Assembly (NCBI RefSeq): GCF_030369675.1
Contig: NZ_CP128477.1
Coordinates: 124,001-188,000, forward strand
Direction of reading: 5' to 3'
Source of the DNA: Peteryoungia algae
Lineage (GTDB): Bacteria > Pseudomonadota > Alphaproteobacteria > Rhizobiales > Rhizobiaceae
DNA length: 64,000 nucleotides
Numbering within the stretch: the first letter of the stretch is position 1; every line of letters begins with the position of its first letter. Positions 16,137-25,929 of the stretch are shown one piece after another. Below the pieces are notes generated by a model. It saw only the letters and a list, made by a program, of their open reading frames with translations, made no database searches and was not told where the DNA came from. A program made the position numbers and the translations under genes.

Positions 16137-17177
16137 ATGAAATCCGTATTGAAGCTGATGGCAGCGACTGCCGTCATCGTGAGCCTGCATTCCGTTGCCA
16201 ATGCAGAAGGCCTGACCGTAGGCGTCTCCTGGTCGAACTTCCAGGAAGAGCGTTGGAAGACGGATGAAGCCGCGATCAAGGCAGCGCTTGAAGCCGCCGG
16301 CAACAAGTACATCTCTGCCGACGCCCAGACGTCCGCCGCCAAGCAGCTGACCGATGTCGAAAGCCTGATCGCACAGGGCGCAAACGCTCTGATCGTTCTC
16401 GCCCAGGATTCGGAAGCCATCGGCCCGGCCATCGAAAAGGCCACCGCTGAAGGTATCCCGGTCGTCGGTTACGACCGCCTGATCGAGAACCCGGACGCCT
16501 ACTACATCACCTTCGACAACAAGGAAGTGGGCCGCATGCAGGCTCGCGAAGTGTTCAAGGCGAAGCCGGAAGGCAATTACGTCTTCATCAAGGGCGCCTC
16601 GACCGACCCGAACTCCGACTTCCTCTATTCGGGCCAGATCGAAGTCCTGAAGGAAGCCATCGACTCCGGCAAGATCAAGAATGTCGGCGAAGCCTACACG
16701 GACGGCTGGAAGCCGGAAGCTGCTCAGAAGAACATGGAGCAGTTCCTGACCGCCAACAACAACGCGGTTGACGCCGTTGTTTCGTCCAACGACGGCATGG
16801 CCGGCGGTGTGGTTGCGGCTCTGGAAGCCCAGGGTCTCGCTGGCGCCGTACCGGTCTCCGGTCAGGACGGCGACAAGGCCGCTCTGAACCGCGTCGCACT
16901 CGGCACCCAGACCGTGTCTGTCTGGAAGGACAGCCGCGAACTCGGCAAGAAGGCTGCTGAAATCGCCAACGAACTTGCTGCCGGCAAGTCGATGGACGAA
17001 GTTGAAGGCACCGTGAAGTTCGCCGGCGGCCCGAAGGGCGTCGAAATGAACTCCTACTTCATCGCTCCGCTGCCGATCACCAAGGACAACCTCGCCACCG
17101 TCATCGACGCTGGCTGGATCTCCAAGGAAGAGGCCTGCCAGGGCGTTGCCGCCGGTTCTGTTGCAGCCTGCAACTGA
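16137..17177 (+). CDS. xylF: D-xylose-type sugar ABC transporter, periplasmic binding protein
   Basis: 346 residues, with a signal peptide ending near VANA (about residue 23). The mature protein reads [17 protein letters not shown] and contains [17 protein letters not shown], matching the XylF branch of family-4 sugar-binding proteins. It would bind D-xylose or a similar monosaccharide in the periplasm and deliver it to the permease encoded next. TGGGAGG lies 7 nt before the ATG at 16137. It is the first gene of the operon, with the ROK operator in front and a stable hairpin behind it. Confidence 0.9.
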   Translation: MKSVLKLMAATAVIVSLHSVANAEGLTVGVSWSNFQEERWKTDEAAIKAALEAAGNKYISADAQTSAAKQLTDVESLIAQGANALIVLAQDSEAIGPAIEKATAEGIPVVGYDRLIENPDAYYITFDNKEVGRMQAREVFKAKPEGNYVFIKGASTDPNSDFLYSGQIEVLKEAIDSGKIKNVGEAYTDGWKPEAAQKNMEQFLTANNNAVDAVVSSNDGMAGGVVAALEAQGLAGAVPVSGQDGDKAALNRVALGTQTVSVWKDSRELGKKAAEIANELAAGKSMDEVEGTVKFAGGPKGVEMNSYFIAPLPITKDNLATVIDAGWISKEEACQGVAAGSVAACN

Positions 17178-17210
17178 TCGACCGTGACTGACCACAGAGC
17201 TTGAGCCGGG

Positions 17211-17236
17211 ACGCCGCAGCCATTGCGCTGCGGCGT
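17211..17236 (+). terminator. Intercistronic hairpin after the binding-protein gene
   Basis: ACGCCGCAGC and its exact complement GCTGCGGCGT form a perfect 10-bp stem with a 6-nt loop, 33 nt after xylF. With only two following T it may act as a partial terminator or mRNA stabiliser that keeps binding-protein levels above permease levels. Confidence 0.6.
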
Positions 17237-17413
17237 TTCGACTGGTCGGACGCATCACGGCGAGGGCCGGCAACACGGCTTTAAGGGGCCGCCTGTCGCA
17301 GGCTTCACCACAGAATGAGATGTCCCGATCCGCAAGGCGGGTACGAATCCCGCAGGCCTGCGCAAGACGCGCGACCTTCGCAAGCCGACAAACGACTGGG
17401 GAGAATAATTCGT

Positions 17414-18727
17414 ATGGCGGATAACAGCCTTGCCACACCCGCGCACGGAGCCCGGGCATCCAATGTTTCAGCGCTGAAGCGCTTCTTCCAGGCCACCGAG
17501 ATCGACACGCGCCTGCTCGGCATGGTGATCGCGTTGGGGCTCATCTGGGTCGGCTTCGACATCCTGTCGAACGGCCTTTTCCTGACCTCGCGCAACCTGT
17601 GGAACCTCTCGGTTCAGGCCGCCTCGGTTTCGGTCATGGCAACGGGCATGGTGCTGGTCATCGTTACCCGCAACATCGACCTGTCCGTCGGCTCGATCCT
17701 CGGTTTTGTCGGCATGATCATGGCGGTGCTTCAGGCCCGCATCCTGCCGCCGATCATCGGCTTCGAACATCCGATGATGTGGATCATCGCCCTGTCGGCC
17801 GGCATTCTCGCCGGCGCCGCGATCGGCGCGCTGCATGGCGCCATCATTGCCTTCCTCGGCGTACCCGCCTTCATCGTCACGCTCGGCGGCCTGCTCGTCT
17901 GGCGCGGGGCTGCCTGGATGGTCACGTCAGGTGCAACGGTTGCCCCGATGGACACCACCTACCGCCTGATGGGCGGTGGTGCGGATGGTTCGATCGGCGT
18001 CACCGCAAGCTGGATCGTCGGCCTCGTCGCCTGCCTGCTGATCGTGCTGTCCATTCTCAACACCCGCCGGCAGCGTCGCCGCTTCGGTTTCCCTCTGCGC
18101 CCGGTCTGGGCGGAATATTTCCTCGCCATCTCCGGCTGCATTGCCGTGCTCGGCGCCGTCTGGGTGGCCAACAGCTACTACATGCCGGTCAATCTGGCCC
18201 GCAGATATGCCGAGGCCAATGGCATCGCCTGGCCCGAAGGTGGTCTGCAGATCGGCCTGGGCATTGCCGTGCCGGTCCTGATCGCCATCGGCATTGCCAT
18301 GGTCATGGCCTTCATCACCAACCGCACGCGCTTCGGCCGCTACGTCTTCGCGATCGGTGGCAATCCGGAAGCCGCCGAACTCGCCGGCATCAAGGTCAAG
18401 TGGGTCATCGTCAAGATGTTCGCGCTGATGGGCGCCCTCTGCGCCATCGCCGCCGCCATCTCGACCGCCCGCCTCAATGCCGCGACCAATGCGCAGGGCA
18501 CGCTCGACGAACTCTACACCATCGCGGCAGCCGTTATCGGCGGCACGTCGCTTGCCGGTGGCGTCGGCACCATCGCCGGCGCCATGCTTGGCGCCATCGT
18601 CATGCAATCACTGAATTCGGGCATGGTTCTGCTCGGTCTCGACACACCGCTCCAGAGCATCGTCATCGGTATCGTGCTCGTCGTTGCGGTCTGGCTCGAC
18701 ACCGTCTACCGCTCGCGTGCGAAGTAA
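17414..18727 (+). CDS. xylH: Xylose-type sugar ABC transporter permease
   Basis: 437 residues with about ten hydrophobic segments; the BPD_transp_2 signature [17 protein letters not shown] lies near residue 315. It forms the inner-membrane channel of the importer. ATG at 17414 has GGGGAG 10 nt upstream. The gap of 236 nt from xylF is long for an operon and contains the hairpin; the next gene, the ATPase, follows after 14 nt. Confidence 0.9.
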   Translation: MADNSLATPAHGARASNVSALKRFFQATEIDTRLLGMVIALGLIWVGFDILSNGLFLTSRNLWNLSVQAASVSVMATGMVLVIVTRNIDLSVGSILGFVGMIMAVLQARILPPIIGFEHPMMWIIALSAGILAGAAIGALHGAIIAFLGVPAFIVTLGGLLVWRGAAWMVTSGATVAPMDTTYRLMGGGADGSIGVTASWIVGLVACLLIVLSILNTRRQRRRFGFPLRPVWAEYFLAISGCIAVLGAVWVANSYYMPVNLARRYAEANGIAWPEGGLQIGLGIAVPVLIAIGIAMVMAFITNRTRFGRYVFAIGGNPEAAELAGIKVKWVIVKMFALMGALCAIAAAISTARLNAATNAQGTLDELYTIAAAVIGGTSLAGGVGTIAGAMLGAIVMQSLNSGMVLLGLDTPLQSIVIGIVLVVAVWLDTVYRSRAK

Positions 18728-18741
18728 GGGGAGCTGAACTC

Positions 18742-19527
18742 ATGTCGGAAAAACGTACCCCCCTCGTGGAAATGCGTAACGTTTCCATCGCCTTCGGCGG
18801 CATCCATGCCGTTGATGACGCCTCCATCGACCTCTTCCCCGGCGAAGTCGTGGCCCTGCTCGGCCACAATGGTGCCGGCAAGTCGACCCTGATCAAGATA
18901 CTCTCCGGCGCCTACAAGCGCGACAACGGCGATATCCTGGTCCGTGGCGATTTCGCCGACATCAACAATCCGCGCGACGCCAAGCGATACGGGATCGAGA
19001 CGATCTACCAGACGCTTGCCGTCGCCGATAACGTCGATGCCGCCGCCAACCTCTATCTCGGCCGCGAGTTGCGCACCCCCTGGGGCACGCTTGATGACGT
19101 CGCGATGGAAGCGAAGGCCCGTGAAGTCATGGGGCGCTTGAACCCCAACTTCCAGCGCTTCAAGGAGCCGGTAAAGGCGCTTTCCGGTGGTCAGCGCCAG
19201 TCGGTGGCGATCGCGCGTGCGATCCTCTTCGATGCCCAGATCCTGATCATGGACGAACCGACGGCAGCACTGGGTCCGCAGGAAACCGCCCAGGTCGGTG
19301 ACCTCATCACGCAGCTGAAGAAGGACGGCATCGGCATCTTCCTGATCAGCCACGACATCCACGATGTCTTCGACCTCGCAGACCGCGTCTTCGTCATGAA
19401 GAACGGTCGCGTTGTGGGCCATGCCCGCACCGAAGATGTCACCAAGGACGAAGTGCTCGGCATGATCATCCTCGGCAAGTGCCCTCCGGGAGCCGTGCCA
19501 GGACCGGGCGCCATGCAGACGGCGTGA
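18742..19527 (+). CDS. Sugar ABC transporter ATPase, single-domain
   Basis: 261 residues with one ABC domain: Walker [10 protein letters not shown] (41-49), signature ALSGGQRQS (near 146) and Walker B LIMDEPT (near 168). It energises the xylose-type importer. E. coli XylG carries two ABC domains in about 510 residues; the single-domain form here resembles FrcA-type sugar ATPases and would function as a dimer. GGGGAG precedes the ATG at 18742. A strong terminator follows. Confidence 0.9.
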   Translation: MSEKRTPLVEMRNVSIAFGGIHAVDDASIDLFPGEVVALLGHNGAGKSTLIKILSGAYKRDNGDILVRGDFADINNPRDAKRYGIETIYQTLAVADNVDAAANLYLGRELRTPWGTLDDVAMEAKAREVMGRLNPNFQRFKEPVKALSGGQRQSVAIARAILFDAQILIMDEPTAALGPQETAQVGDLITQLKKDGIGIFLISHDIHDVFDLADRVFVMKNGRVVGHARTEDVTKDEVLGMIILGKCPPGAVPGPGAMQTA

Positions 19528-19552
19528 TGGTCGAAGCGAGATGAACGACAGG

Positions 19553-19581
19553 CGAGGGGGCGAAAGCCCCCTCGTTTGCGT
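19553..19581 (+). terminator. Terminator of the sugar ABC operon
   Basis: CGAGGGGGC-GAAA-GCCCCCTCG is a perfect 9-bp stem with a GAAA tetraloop, followed by TTTGCGTTT, 26 nt after the ATPase gene. Confidence 0.8.
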
Positions 19582-19759
19582 TTGGGGCCCTGCAACGGCT
19601 CTGAGGTCAGGTTGCGCGTGACGCTGTTCACCGCCGTGATGCACGCCCCTTCGCGCGCCCATGGAACAATCCTCGCGCCTTGCGCCTTTCGCCATCATAC
19701 GCCGCATCGGGGCCCGGCACGGGCCGCTCGCGGCCCGTCCTGATGCCCGGAGGCGCCTG

Positions 19760-20266
19760 ATGTCCTACACCCGTTTCGCCGCTATGATCGCAACCTCCAC
19801 TGTCGTGATGTTTGTGCTGATGTATCTCAACACCTATGCGCTGGATCATGTCACCTACAGCCAGACACGCACCTGGATGGCGCTGCTGATGGGCGCGGTC
19901 ATGGCGATGGTCATGATGGGCTTCATGGCCTCTATGTATCCGAACGGCCGCACCAACGCCTTTATCATCGCCGCCAGCGTCGTCGTCTTCGCCGGCTCTC
20001 TCTGGCTGGTCCGCAGCCAGGAGACGGTCGGCGACGTCAGCTACATGAAGGCGATGATCCCGCATCACTCGATTGCCATCATGACCAGCGAACGCGCCCA
20101 TATCCAGGATCCGCGCGTGCGCAAGCTGGCCGATGAAATCATTGAGGCACAGGTGCGGGAAATTGCGGAAATGAAGAGCCTGATCGCTGACCTTGAGGCC
20201 AATCCGCCACCGCAAGACGCTCCAGATCTCGCGCCGTCTGTCCCAGCCGTCCCGGAGCAGCCGTGA
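19760..20266 (+). CDS. DUF305 membrane protein
   Basis: 168 residues. Three hydrophobic segments (about 7-25, 35-55, 63-80) are followed by the DUF305 motif MKAMIPHHSIAIMTSERA and a C-terminal helix with a Pro-rich tail. DUF305 proteins belong to the ferritin-like group and are often tied to metal handling or stress; the His pair here fits a metal site. ATG at 19760 follows GGAGG, while the longer upstream frame lacks a ribosome site. Confidence 0.87.
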   Translation: MSYTRFAAMIATSTVVMFVLMYLNTYALDHVTYSQTRTWMALLMGAVMAMVMMGFMASMYPNGRTNAFIIAASVVVFAGSLWLVRSQETVGDVSYMKAMIPHHSIAIMTSERAHIQDPRVRKLADEIIEAQVREIAEMKSLIADLEANPPPQDAPDLAPSVPAVPEQP

Positions 20267-20284
20267 GCGAGCGTCCGATAACCT

Positions 20285-20668
20285 TCAGCCCGTTGTGATC
20301 AGCGCCCCGATCGTGCCACCGACAAGCAGCACGATCCCGATCAGAAACGTAAGCGCGGAACCCGGTCCACGCGTCTTTGCATCGGTATAATATTCTGCGG
20401 CATAAAGTGCCCGTGCCGCAGTCCAGCCGAGCCCAAGCAGCCCGGCCAGCATGTCGGAGACGTAAAAGCCGAAAATCCACAGCGAGGGCAGGAAGAGCAC
20501 CATCTGCTCGACGGTGTTCTGCTGGACGCGAAAGACCCGCTCGAAATCGGTATTGCCCGTCGTCTTCGGCGCCTCGACGCCGAATTTCTTGCGGGCCTGT
20601 CCGACCTTCAGAAGGAACCAGCAATAGGTGAGGAGGGCGGCGAACGTGGCGAGGATGGTGAAGCGCAT
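20285..20668 (-). CDS. MAPEG-family membrane protein
   Basis: 127 residues with four hydrophobic segments. The motif FERVFRVQQNTVEQMVLFLPSLW matches the MAPEG family (microsomal glutathione S-transferase-like), so a glutathione-dependent membrane detoxification role is plausible. ATG at 20668 follows GGGG by 5 nt; the longer frame to 20887 overlaps the divergent hemolysin III gene and is not supported. Confidence 0.87.
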   Translation of the reverse strand: MRFTILATFAALLTYCWFLLKVGQARKKFGVEAPKTTGNTDFERVFRVQQNTVEQMVLFLPSLWIFGFYVSDMLAGLLGLGWTAARALYAAEYYTDAKTRGPGSALTFLIGIVLLVGGTIGALITTG

Positions 20669-20867
20669 GATTGCCCCGGCTACAGGAATTCGGCGGTAAC
20701 CATTGATTGGTAGGCGCCGTGTCATGATTAGGCAAGCAAGGAAGGTTACGGTTGCAGTGCGTTTGTGAAGAGCGGACCGCTTGTGAGAGCGGACCATTTC
20801 CGCCATCATCCCGGGCATTGCTTCAGAACCTGAAGCTGCCGCAATTGAGAAACGACGAAGAGACGAG

Positions 20868-21527
20868 ATGAGTACCGAGCACTTCAAGTTTGGCCGCGCC
20901 TACGACCTTCCGGAACTGGTCGCCGACGGGATCATCCATGGCGTCGGGGTTGTCTTTGCGCTGGTCGGTGCCACAGCACTCATCTTCTACGCCACCGTCT
21001 ATTCCGACTATGCCAATATTGCCGCGAGCTGGATCTACGGGCTTGGCCTGATCATCTCGCTCGGCGTTTCCTTCACCTATAATATGTGGCCGCATTCGCG
21101 CGTGAAGTGGATCCTGCGCCGCTTCGATCACTCGGCGATCTTCATCCTGATTGCCTCCACCTACACCCCCTTCCTCGTCCAGGGCGCCGACCGCCCGATG
21201 ATCCTGGCGCTCCTGATCGGCATCTGGATCACGGCGTTTACCGGCATCTGGCTCAAATTCCGCTTCCCCGGCCGCTACGATCGCCTCGCCATCCTGCTTT
21301 ATCTCGGCATGGGCTGGAGCGGCGCACTCGCCATGGGTCCGATCTCCGAGATCATCCCCGGTGTGACGCTGACCCTGATCATCGTCGGCGGCTGCATCTA
21401 TTCCGCCGGCGTCGTCTTCCACGTCTGGGAACGCCTGCGCTTCCAGAACGCCATCTGGCACGCCTTCGTCGTCACCGCGGCAATCGTGCATTATTCGGCA
21501 GTGTTTACGGCGATCAGCCTGGGCTAG
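20868..21527 (+). CDS. Hemolysin III (PAQR/YqfA) family membrane protein
   Basis: 219 residues with seven predicted membrane segments. The motifs LVADGIIHGVGVVFALVG, YNMWPHSRVKWILRRFDHS and the C-terminal FHVWERLRFQNAIWHAFVV supply the His and Asp residues of the zinc site in the HlyIII/PAQR family. True haemolysin activity is not implied; the family probably includes ceramidase-like hydrolases. The ribosome site is weak (AGACGAG). Confidence 0.9.
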   Translation: MSTEHFKFGRAYDLPELVADGIIHGVGVVFALVGATALIFYATVYSDYANIAASWIYGLGLIISLGVSFTYNMWPHSRVKWILRRFDHSAIFILIASTYTPFLVQGADRPMILALLIGIWITAFTGIWLKFRFPGRYDRLAILLYLGMGWSGALAMGPISEIIPGVTLTLIIVGGCIYSAGVVFHVWERLRFQNAIWHAFVVTAAIVHYSAVFTAISLG

Positions 21528-21686
21528 GCACGCTCATCGTTTTCCCGGTCGTCATGTCAGCCGTCATGTCAGGGCGCGTCCAGAGTGCCTTCCACGACCG
21601 GCGACAAGCCAGGTTTTCCCACTCTCGTGTCATCTCTGCATGCGCAGCGGATGCTCTCAACAGACCCGAGCCTGACGACAGCGTTC

Positions 21687-22166
21687 TCAGATCCCTGTCA
21701 CCGAGTCCTGTTTTTCGATCTGCTTTGCCACTTGACTGGCGCCGAGGCGAAAGCCCGCCAGCGTCACCGGAAAACTGAGCGCCAGCGAAACACCCGCCAG
21801 CACCAGTGCCGCCGTGACAGGCGTCATGTCCATCTGGCCGGCAAGCATCTGCAGCTCTGCCCAGGAAAAACCGTTGACGAACACCACGCCAACAAGGATC
21901 AGCGAACCGAGCAGCACGGCGACGAGGCAGAGCAGCGCGGAAAGCCTGAGGCTCGATCCCCAGCTTGGTCGCGCCCTCAGTCTCTGTGCCACGAAGCTCC
22001 CGGCAGTCGAGCCGCCGGCCATCAGCACCGCCACATTGCCGGCCGACGACAGGCTGTCGCCCCAGCCATAGGCGTCAAGCACCAGAACCAGCAGATAAAC
22101 GAGGATTTGCGCGCCGATCAGGACGAGAACATAGCGGGTGAGGAGGCCGGGAAGAAGAGAGGTCAT
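21687..22166 (-). CDS. ABZJ_00895-type membrane protein
   Basis: 159 residues with four predicted membrane segments (MTSLLPGLLTRYVLVLIG...). The layout resembles the ABZJ_00895 family of four-helix inner-membrane proteins. No function is known. Confidence 0.78.
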   Translation of the reverse strand: MTSLLPGLLTRYVLVLIGAQILVYLLVLVLDAYGWGDSLSSAGNVAVLMAGGSTAGSFVAQRLRARPSWGSSLRLSALLCLVAVLLGSLILVGVVFVNGFSWAELQMLAGQMDMTPVTAALVLAGVSLALSFPVTLAGFRLGASQVAKQIEKQDSVTGI

Positions 22167-22301
22167 GGCGCGAGATTTCCTGCGGTGATGGTCTTGCCTT
22201 TGCGCCCTTGATGCCCGATGTCTCGCCTCGGCGAAGTATCAGCCGTCACATCATCGTCTCGCGCGGCGCATAGTCCGCTGCAAACTGCAAAAGTCCCGAA
22301 C

Positions 22302-22808
22302 ATGACCCTGCTCCCCATTCTCCGCGAGGCGACCGAAGCCGATCTGCCCGCGATCCTCGCCATCTACAATCACGCGGTAGCCGAAACCACTGCGATCTGG
22401 AACGAGACCCTGGTCGATCTCGACAACCGTCGCGCCTGGTTCGAACTGCGCCGAACGCGCGGTTTCCCGATCCTGGTCGCGGAAATCGACGGTCGCATCG
22501 CCGGCTATGCCTCCTACGGCGACTGGCGGCCCTTTGACGGCTTCCGCCAGTCGGTCGAACATTCGGTGTATGTCGAGAAGGACCATTATGGACGCGGCCT
22601 CGGCAAGGCACTGATGGCGGCCCTGATCGAACGTGCGACACAGGGTGGCATCCACGTCATGGTCGCCGCCATCGAGGCCGGCAATACCGGCTCCATCGCC
22701 CTCCACAAAAGCCTCGGCTTCCGCCTCGTCGGCACCCACCACGAGGTTGGCCAGAAATTCGGCCGCTGGCTGGATCTGACGATGATGGAGCTGAAGCTGG
22801 GGGCGTGA
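22302..22808 (+). CDS. GNAT N-acetyltransferase, phosphinothricin acetyltransferase-like
   Basis: 168 residues. The acetyl-CoA motif YGRGLGKALM (near residue 95) and the whole pattern, including AIYNHAVAETTAIWNE near the start and a HHEVGQKFGRWLDL end, fit the Pat/Bar-like N-acetyltransferases that acetylate amines such as methionine sulfoximine or phosphinothricin. ATG at 22302 is the likely start though its ribosome site is weak; a longer frame starts at 22218. Confidence 0.88.
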   Translation: MTLLPILREATEADLPAILAIYNHAVAETTAIWNETLVDLDNRRAWFELRRTRGFPILVAEIDGRIAGYASYGDWRPFDGFRQSVEHSVYVEKDHYGRGLGKALMAALIERATQGGIHVMVAAIEAGNTGSIALHKSLGFRLVGTHHEVGQKFGRWLDLTMMELKLGA

Positions 22809-22830
22809 CGCCTGTTCCCCTCGCGGGCCG

Positions 22831-22853
22831 CCACCTCCCCTGCGAGGAGGTGG
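22831..22853. repeat. Palindromic repeat, copy 1 (CCACCTCC...GGAGGTGG)
   Basis: CCACCTCC and GGAGGTGG pair around 7 nt, between two convergent genes. A second copy of the same core is at 29327-29353. It may also end transcription from both sides. Confidence 0.5.
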
Positions 22854-22881
22854 CTGCGATGTGCGGGTGAAACGTTTTGCC

Positions 22882-23556
22882 TTAGAGCAGCGCCAGCAAG
22901 GCCTTTGCCGCGTCTTCCGACGATGCCGGGTTCTGGCCGGTGACCAGCTTGCCGTCGGTCACCACATGCACGCTCCAGTCGGCGCCCTTTTCGTAAAGCC
23001 CGCCGCGTTCCTGCAGCATGTCCTCGACCAGGAAGGGCACGACATCCGTCAGGCCGACTGCCTCTTCTTCCGAATTGGTGAAGCCGGTCACCTTGCGGCC
23101 GGAAACGAGCGGCTTGCCGTCCTTGCCCTTCACATGGCGCAGAACGGCCGGCGCATGGCAGACCGTGGCGACCGGCCGGTCCTTGGCCGCGAAGGCCTCG
23201 ATCAGGGCGATGCTGTCCTTGTCTTCCGCCAGATCCCAGAGCGGCCCGTGGCCACCGGGATAGAAGACGGCGTCGAAATCGGCGGGATCGATGTGCGAGA
23301 GCGGCGTGGTCGAGGCAAGCAGCTGCTGTGCCGTCTGGTCCGACTTGAACCGGCCGGTCGCCTCTGTCTGCGCATCCGGCTCGTCGCTCTTCGGATCGAG
23401 CGGCGGCTGGCCACCCTTTGGCGAAGCGAGCGTGACATCAGCGCCTGCGTCCTTCAGGACGTAATAGGGAGCTGCAAATTCCTCCAGCCAGAAGCCGGTT
23501 TTCTTGCCGGTATCGCCAAGCTGGTCGTGGGAGGTAAGAACCATCAGGATTTTCAT
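22882..23556 (-). CDS. DJ-1/PfpI (type 1 glutamine amidotransferase-like) protein, Hsp31-like
   Basis: 224 residues. The nucleophile elbow ATVCHAPAVL carries the conserved Cys-His, with Glu in WLEEFAAPYY and the segment VFYPGGHGPLWDL; together these mark the class I/Hsp31 branch of the DJ-1/PfpI superfamily, which includes glyoxalase-III and chaperone enzymes. ATG at 23556 has AAGGA 9 nt upstream. It lies alone, next to an MDR oxidoreductase on the same strand, which suggests a shared role in carbonyl detoxification. Confidence 0.9.
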   Translation of the reverse strand: MKILMVLTSHDQLGDTGKKTGFWLEEFAAPYYVLKDAGADVTLASPKGGQPPLDPKSDEPDAQTEATGRFKSDQTAQQLLASTTPLSHIDPADFDAVFYPGGHGPLWDLAEDKDSIALIEAFAAKDRPVATVCHAPAVLRHVKGKDGKPLVSGRKVTGFTNSEEEAVGLTDVVPFLVEDMLQERGGLYEKGADWSVHVVTDGKLVTGQNPASSEDAAKALLALL

Positions 23557-23678
23557 AGCTGTCATTCCTTGTCGTTTGAAATTCTCGGGGAAACCAAGTG
23601 TGGGCCATGTTGCGACCACGCCCCATCCTGAGGCGTCGTCGCCAGGCGAGTGGCTCGAAGCCTCAGCCTCGCGCCAGA

Positions 23679-24716
23679 TCAGTCGTCAGGCCCGACGCGG
23701 ATGACCCGCTTGCCGAAAGCCTCGCCGCGCAGCAGTCCGATGAAGGCGCGCGGTGCCTCTTCCAGCCCGTCGATCATCTCTTCGCGATACTGGATCTTGC
23801 CGGCTTCCACCCAGCCGCCCATCTCCTTGGCGAAATCGGGATAGAGATGGCCGAAATCGTCGAAGACGATGAAGCCGCGCACGGTGATACGCTTCTTGAG
23901 GAACATGCCCATCAGCCAACCGAGCCGGTCCGGGCCTTCAGGCAGGCCGGTCGCGTTGTACTGCGCAATCAGTCCACAAAGGGGAATGCGCGCGCCGGTG
24001 TTGAGAAGCGGGGCGACCGCGTCGAACACGGCACCGCCGACATTCTCGAAATAGATGTCGATACCCTTGGGCGTCGCGCGTTTGAGGTCTTCGGCGAAGC
24101 CGTCGGCCTTGTAGTCAATGCAGGCGTCGAAACCGAGCGTGTCGACCGCATGGGCGCATTTCTCGCGCCCGCCGGCAATGCCCACGACCCTGAGACCGAG
24201 GATCTTGCCGATCTGGCCGACGGTCGCGCCCACGGGACCCGTTGCGCCGGCGACCACAAGCGTCTCGCCGGCCTTCGGTTTGCCGATCTCGTTCAGGCCC
24301 GACCAGGCAGTAAAGCCCGGCATGCCGGTCACCCCGAGCGCCCAGGACGGATGGCTTGGATTGGCGCCGAGCGAGGTGATGCCCTTGCCGTCCGACAGCG
24401 CATAATCCTGCCAGCCGGTAAAGCCGACCACCCAGTCGCCTTTGCTGAAGCCGTCGAGCTTTGAGTCCACCACACGCGAAACAGTGCCGCCGACCATGGT
24501 CTGGCCGATCTCGACGGGTGCGGCATAGGACGGCGCATCGCTCATGCGCCCGCGCATATAGGGATCCAGCGAGAGGAAGACCGTGCGCAACAGCATCTGC
24601 CCCTCGGACGGCTCGGGAAGCGCCCCGGTCTCCAGCCGCAGCGTCCGTTCGTCGGGCTCGCCCCGGGGGCGCTCGGCCAGCACGAAGCGGCGATTGGTCG
24701 TGGTCGATTGCGGCAT
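23679..24716 (-). CDS. NADP-dependent MDR oxidoreductase (CurA/leukotriene B4 reductase-like)
   Basis: 345 residues, zinc-free medium-chain reductase. Motifs include SLDPYMRGRMSD, GMPGFTAWSGL and the nucleotide fold VVAGATGPVGATVGQIGK (near 150-170), then YFENVGGAV. Enzymes of this type reduce carbon-carbon double bonds of enones with NADPH. AGGAGA precedes the ATG at 24716; longer frames upstream are not supported. Confidence 0.9.
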   Translation of the reverse strand: MPQSTTTNRRFVLAERPRGEPDERTLRLETGALPEPSEGQMLLRTVFLSLDPYMRGRMSDAPSYAAPVEIGQTMVGGTVSRVVDSKLDGFSKGDWVVGFTGWQDYALSDGKGITSLGANPSHPSWALGVTGMPGFTAWSGLNEIGKPKAGETLVVAGATGPVGATVGQIGKILGLRVVGIAGGREKCAHAVDTLGFDACIDYKADGFAEDLKRATPKGIDIYFENVGGAVFDAVAPLLNTGARIPLCGLIAQYNATGLPEGPDRLGWLMGMFLKKRITVRGFIVFDDFGHLYPDFAKEMGGWVEAGKIQYREEMIDGLEEAPRAFIGLLRGEAFGKRVIRVGPDD

Positions 24717-24941
24717 GGAAATGTCTCCTGAAATTGTCGGCTGTCGTCTGCAGCGTGCAAGCCGCCCATAAGGGCGGCCCTTGACGTTCGGGCCGCCTCG
24801 CTGGCGCGGCGGATGCCGGGCAACGGCACGCATACCGGTTGCTCTGTCCCGATACGCCCATTCCCCGACAACTGATCAAGCCGCCAGAAGTTCCATCGGG
24901 GAATTGGCATATGACGATTCGATCAGCGCACGGCGCTGCGC

Positions 24942-24994
24942 GGGGATCGTCTCCCCCTTGAGGGAGGGAAGGGCCGGCGTGCGCCGCGATCCCC
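24942..24994. repeat. Composite palindromic element
   Basis: Outer arms GGGGATCG (24942-24949) and CGATCCCC (24987-24994) enclose an inner hairpin (CCCCCTTGAGGGAGGG region, 24952-24968). It sits just downstream of the gene ending at 25005, so it may be an intergenic repeat and also a transcription stop. Confidence 0.4.
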
Positions 24995-25004
24995 ATGCGC
25001 TCCG

Positions 25005-25751
25005 TTACCGGATCGTCGCATGCACCATCTCGCCCCGGATGGTGATATCAGGTCTTGCGCCCGGCGTGTTGGGCAACGCGCTATCGACATAGGATGCGAC
25101 GGCCTCGACGGCGTAAGAGATCGTCGTCGGCACGAGAAACCGCAGCGTCGCATCGAGCATCTTGCCGGACAGGAGCACCATCTCGTCCTGCACTACCCGG
25201 TCGAAGGTCAGCTTTGCCCGCAACGCCGCACCCTCGACTGCGACCTGCGTCGCATGGCCGGCAAGGGCAAAGTCGCCCGCATCGCTTCGAACGTCGACCT
25301 GAGAGAAGTCGCCGTCGAGCCGCATGCGCGCTGCGTTCTGGGTGATCGAGACTGACGCGTCCGGCGCAAGCGTCGCTTCAAGTGTCAGCGTGCAATCGTC
25401 CCAGTCGTTCCAGCCGAAGAAACCACTCCTGTCGCCCATGTCGACCGTCAGCCTATCGCCGTCCCGCGTCATCCGGGCCCGTCCGGCACAATCCCCGGCA
25501 AACCAGCCCGAGCGCCAGATCGCGCCCCAGCCGCGGCGCGTTCCGGATAGCGTGGCCTGACGCGCGCCGTCGCCCCGGGTCGAAATCGTGATGTCGCTGG
25601 CCGCCCCCGTCACCGAAAGCTGCGTCACGCCGGAAAGATCGACCGGGCCGGAGATCGCGTCGCTCGCCCGGATCATCTGCACGCCGCCGTCGAGGATTGC
25701 GAGCCCGACGAGACCGCCGAGAATGGAGAGAAAGATCGTTCTTTTGCGCAT
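25005..25751 (-). CDS. Exported protein of unknown function with one N-terminal membrane anchor
   Basis: 248 residues. After MRKRT a hydrophobic segment (about 6-24) anchors or exports it. The rest is beta-rich, with repeating patterns such as LSGVTQLSVTGAASDITIST and ASVSITQNAARMRLDGDFSQVDV, which resemble the right-handed beta pattern of DUF4097/DUF2807 adhesin-like proteins. It is divergent from a membrane AraC-type regulator (178-bp gap), which may control it. Confidence 0.78.
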   Translation of the reverse strand: MRKRTIFLSILGGLVGLAILDGGVQMIRASDAISGPVDLSGVTQLSVTGAASDITISTRGDGARQATLSGTRRGWGAIWRSGWFAGDCAGRARMTRDGDRLTVDMGDRSGFFGWNDWDDCTLTLEATLAPDASVSITQNAARMRLDGDFSQVDVRSDAGDFALAGHATQVAVEGAALRAKLTFDRVVQDEMVLLSGKMLDATLRFLVPTTISYAVEAVASYVDSALPNTPGARPDITIRGEMVHATIR

Positions 25752-25929
25752 GGTGAAGTGACCTCTTGGCTTGGCCGTGCCGCATGTCGGCTGGCCGGTT
25801 TCGATGCCTCCATCTGCAACTCCGAGCGCCGCATCTGCGACCTCGATCACGATCCGGGTCGACCGCGATCGCGCTTTGGGTCATGGTCGCGGCATCACCC
25901 TTAAGTCTCCAGCCATCGAAACCGGTCGC

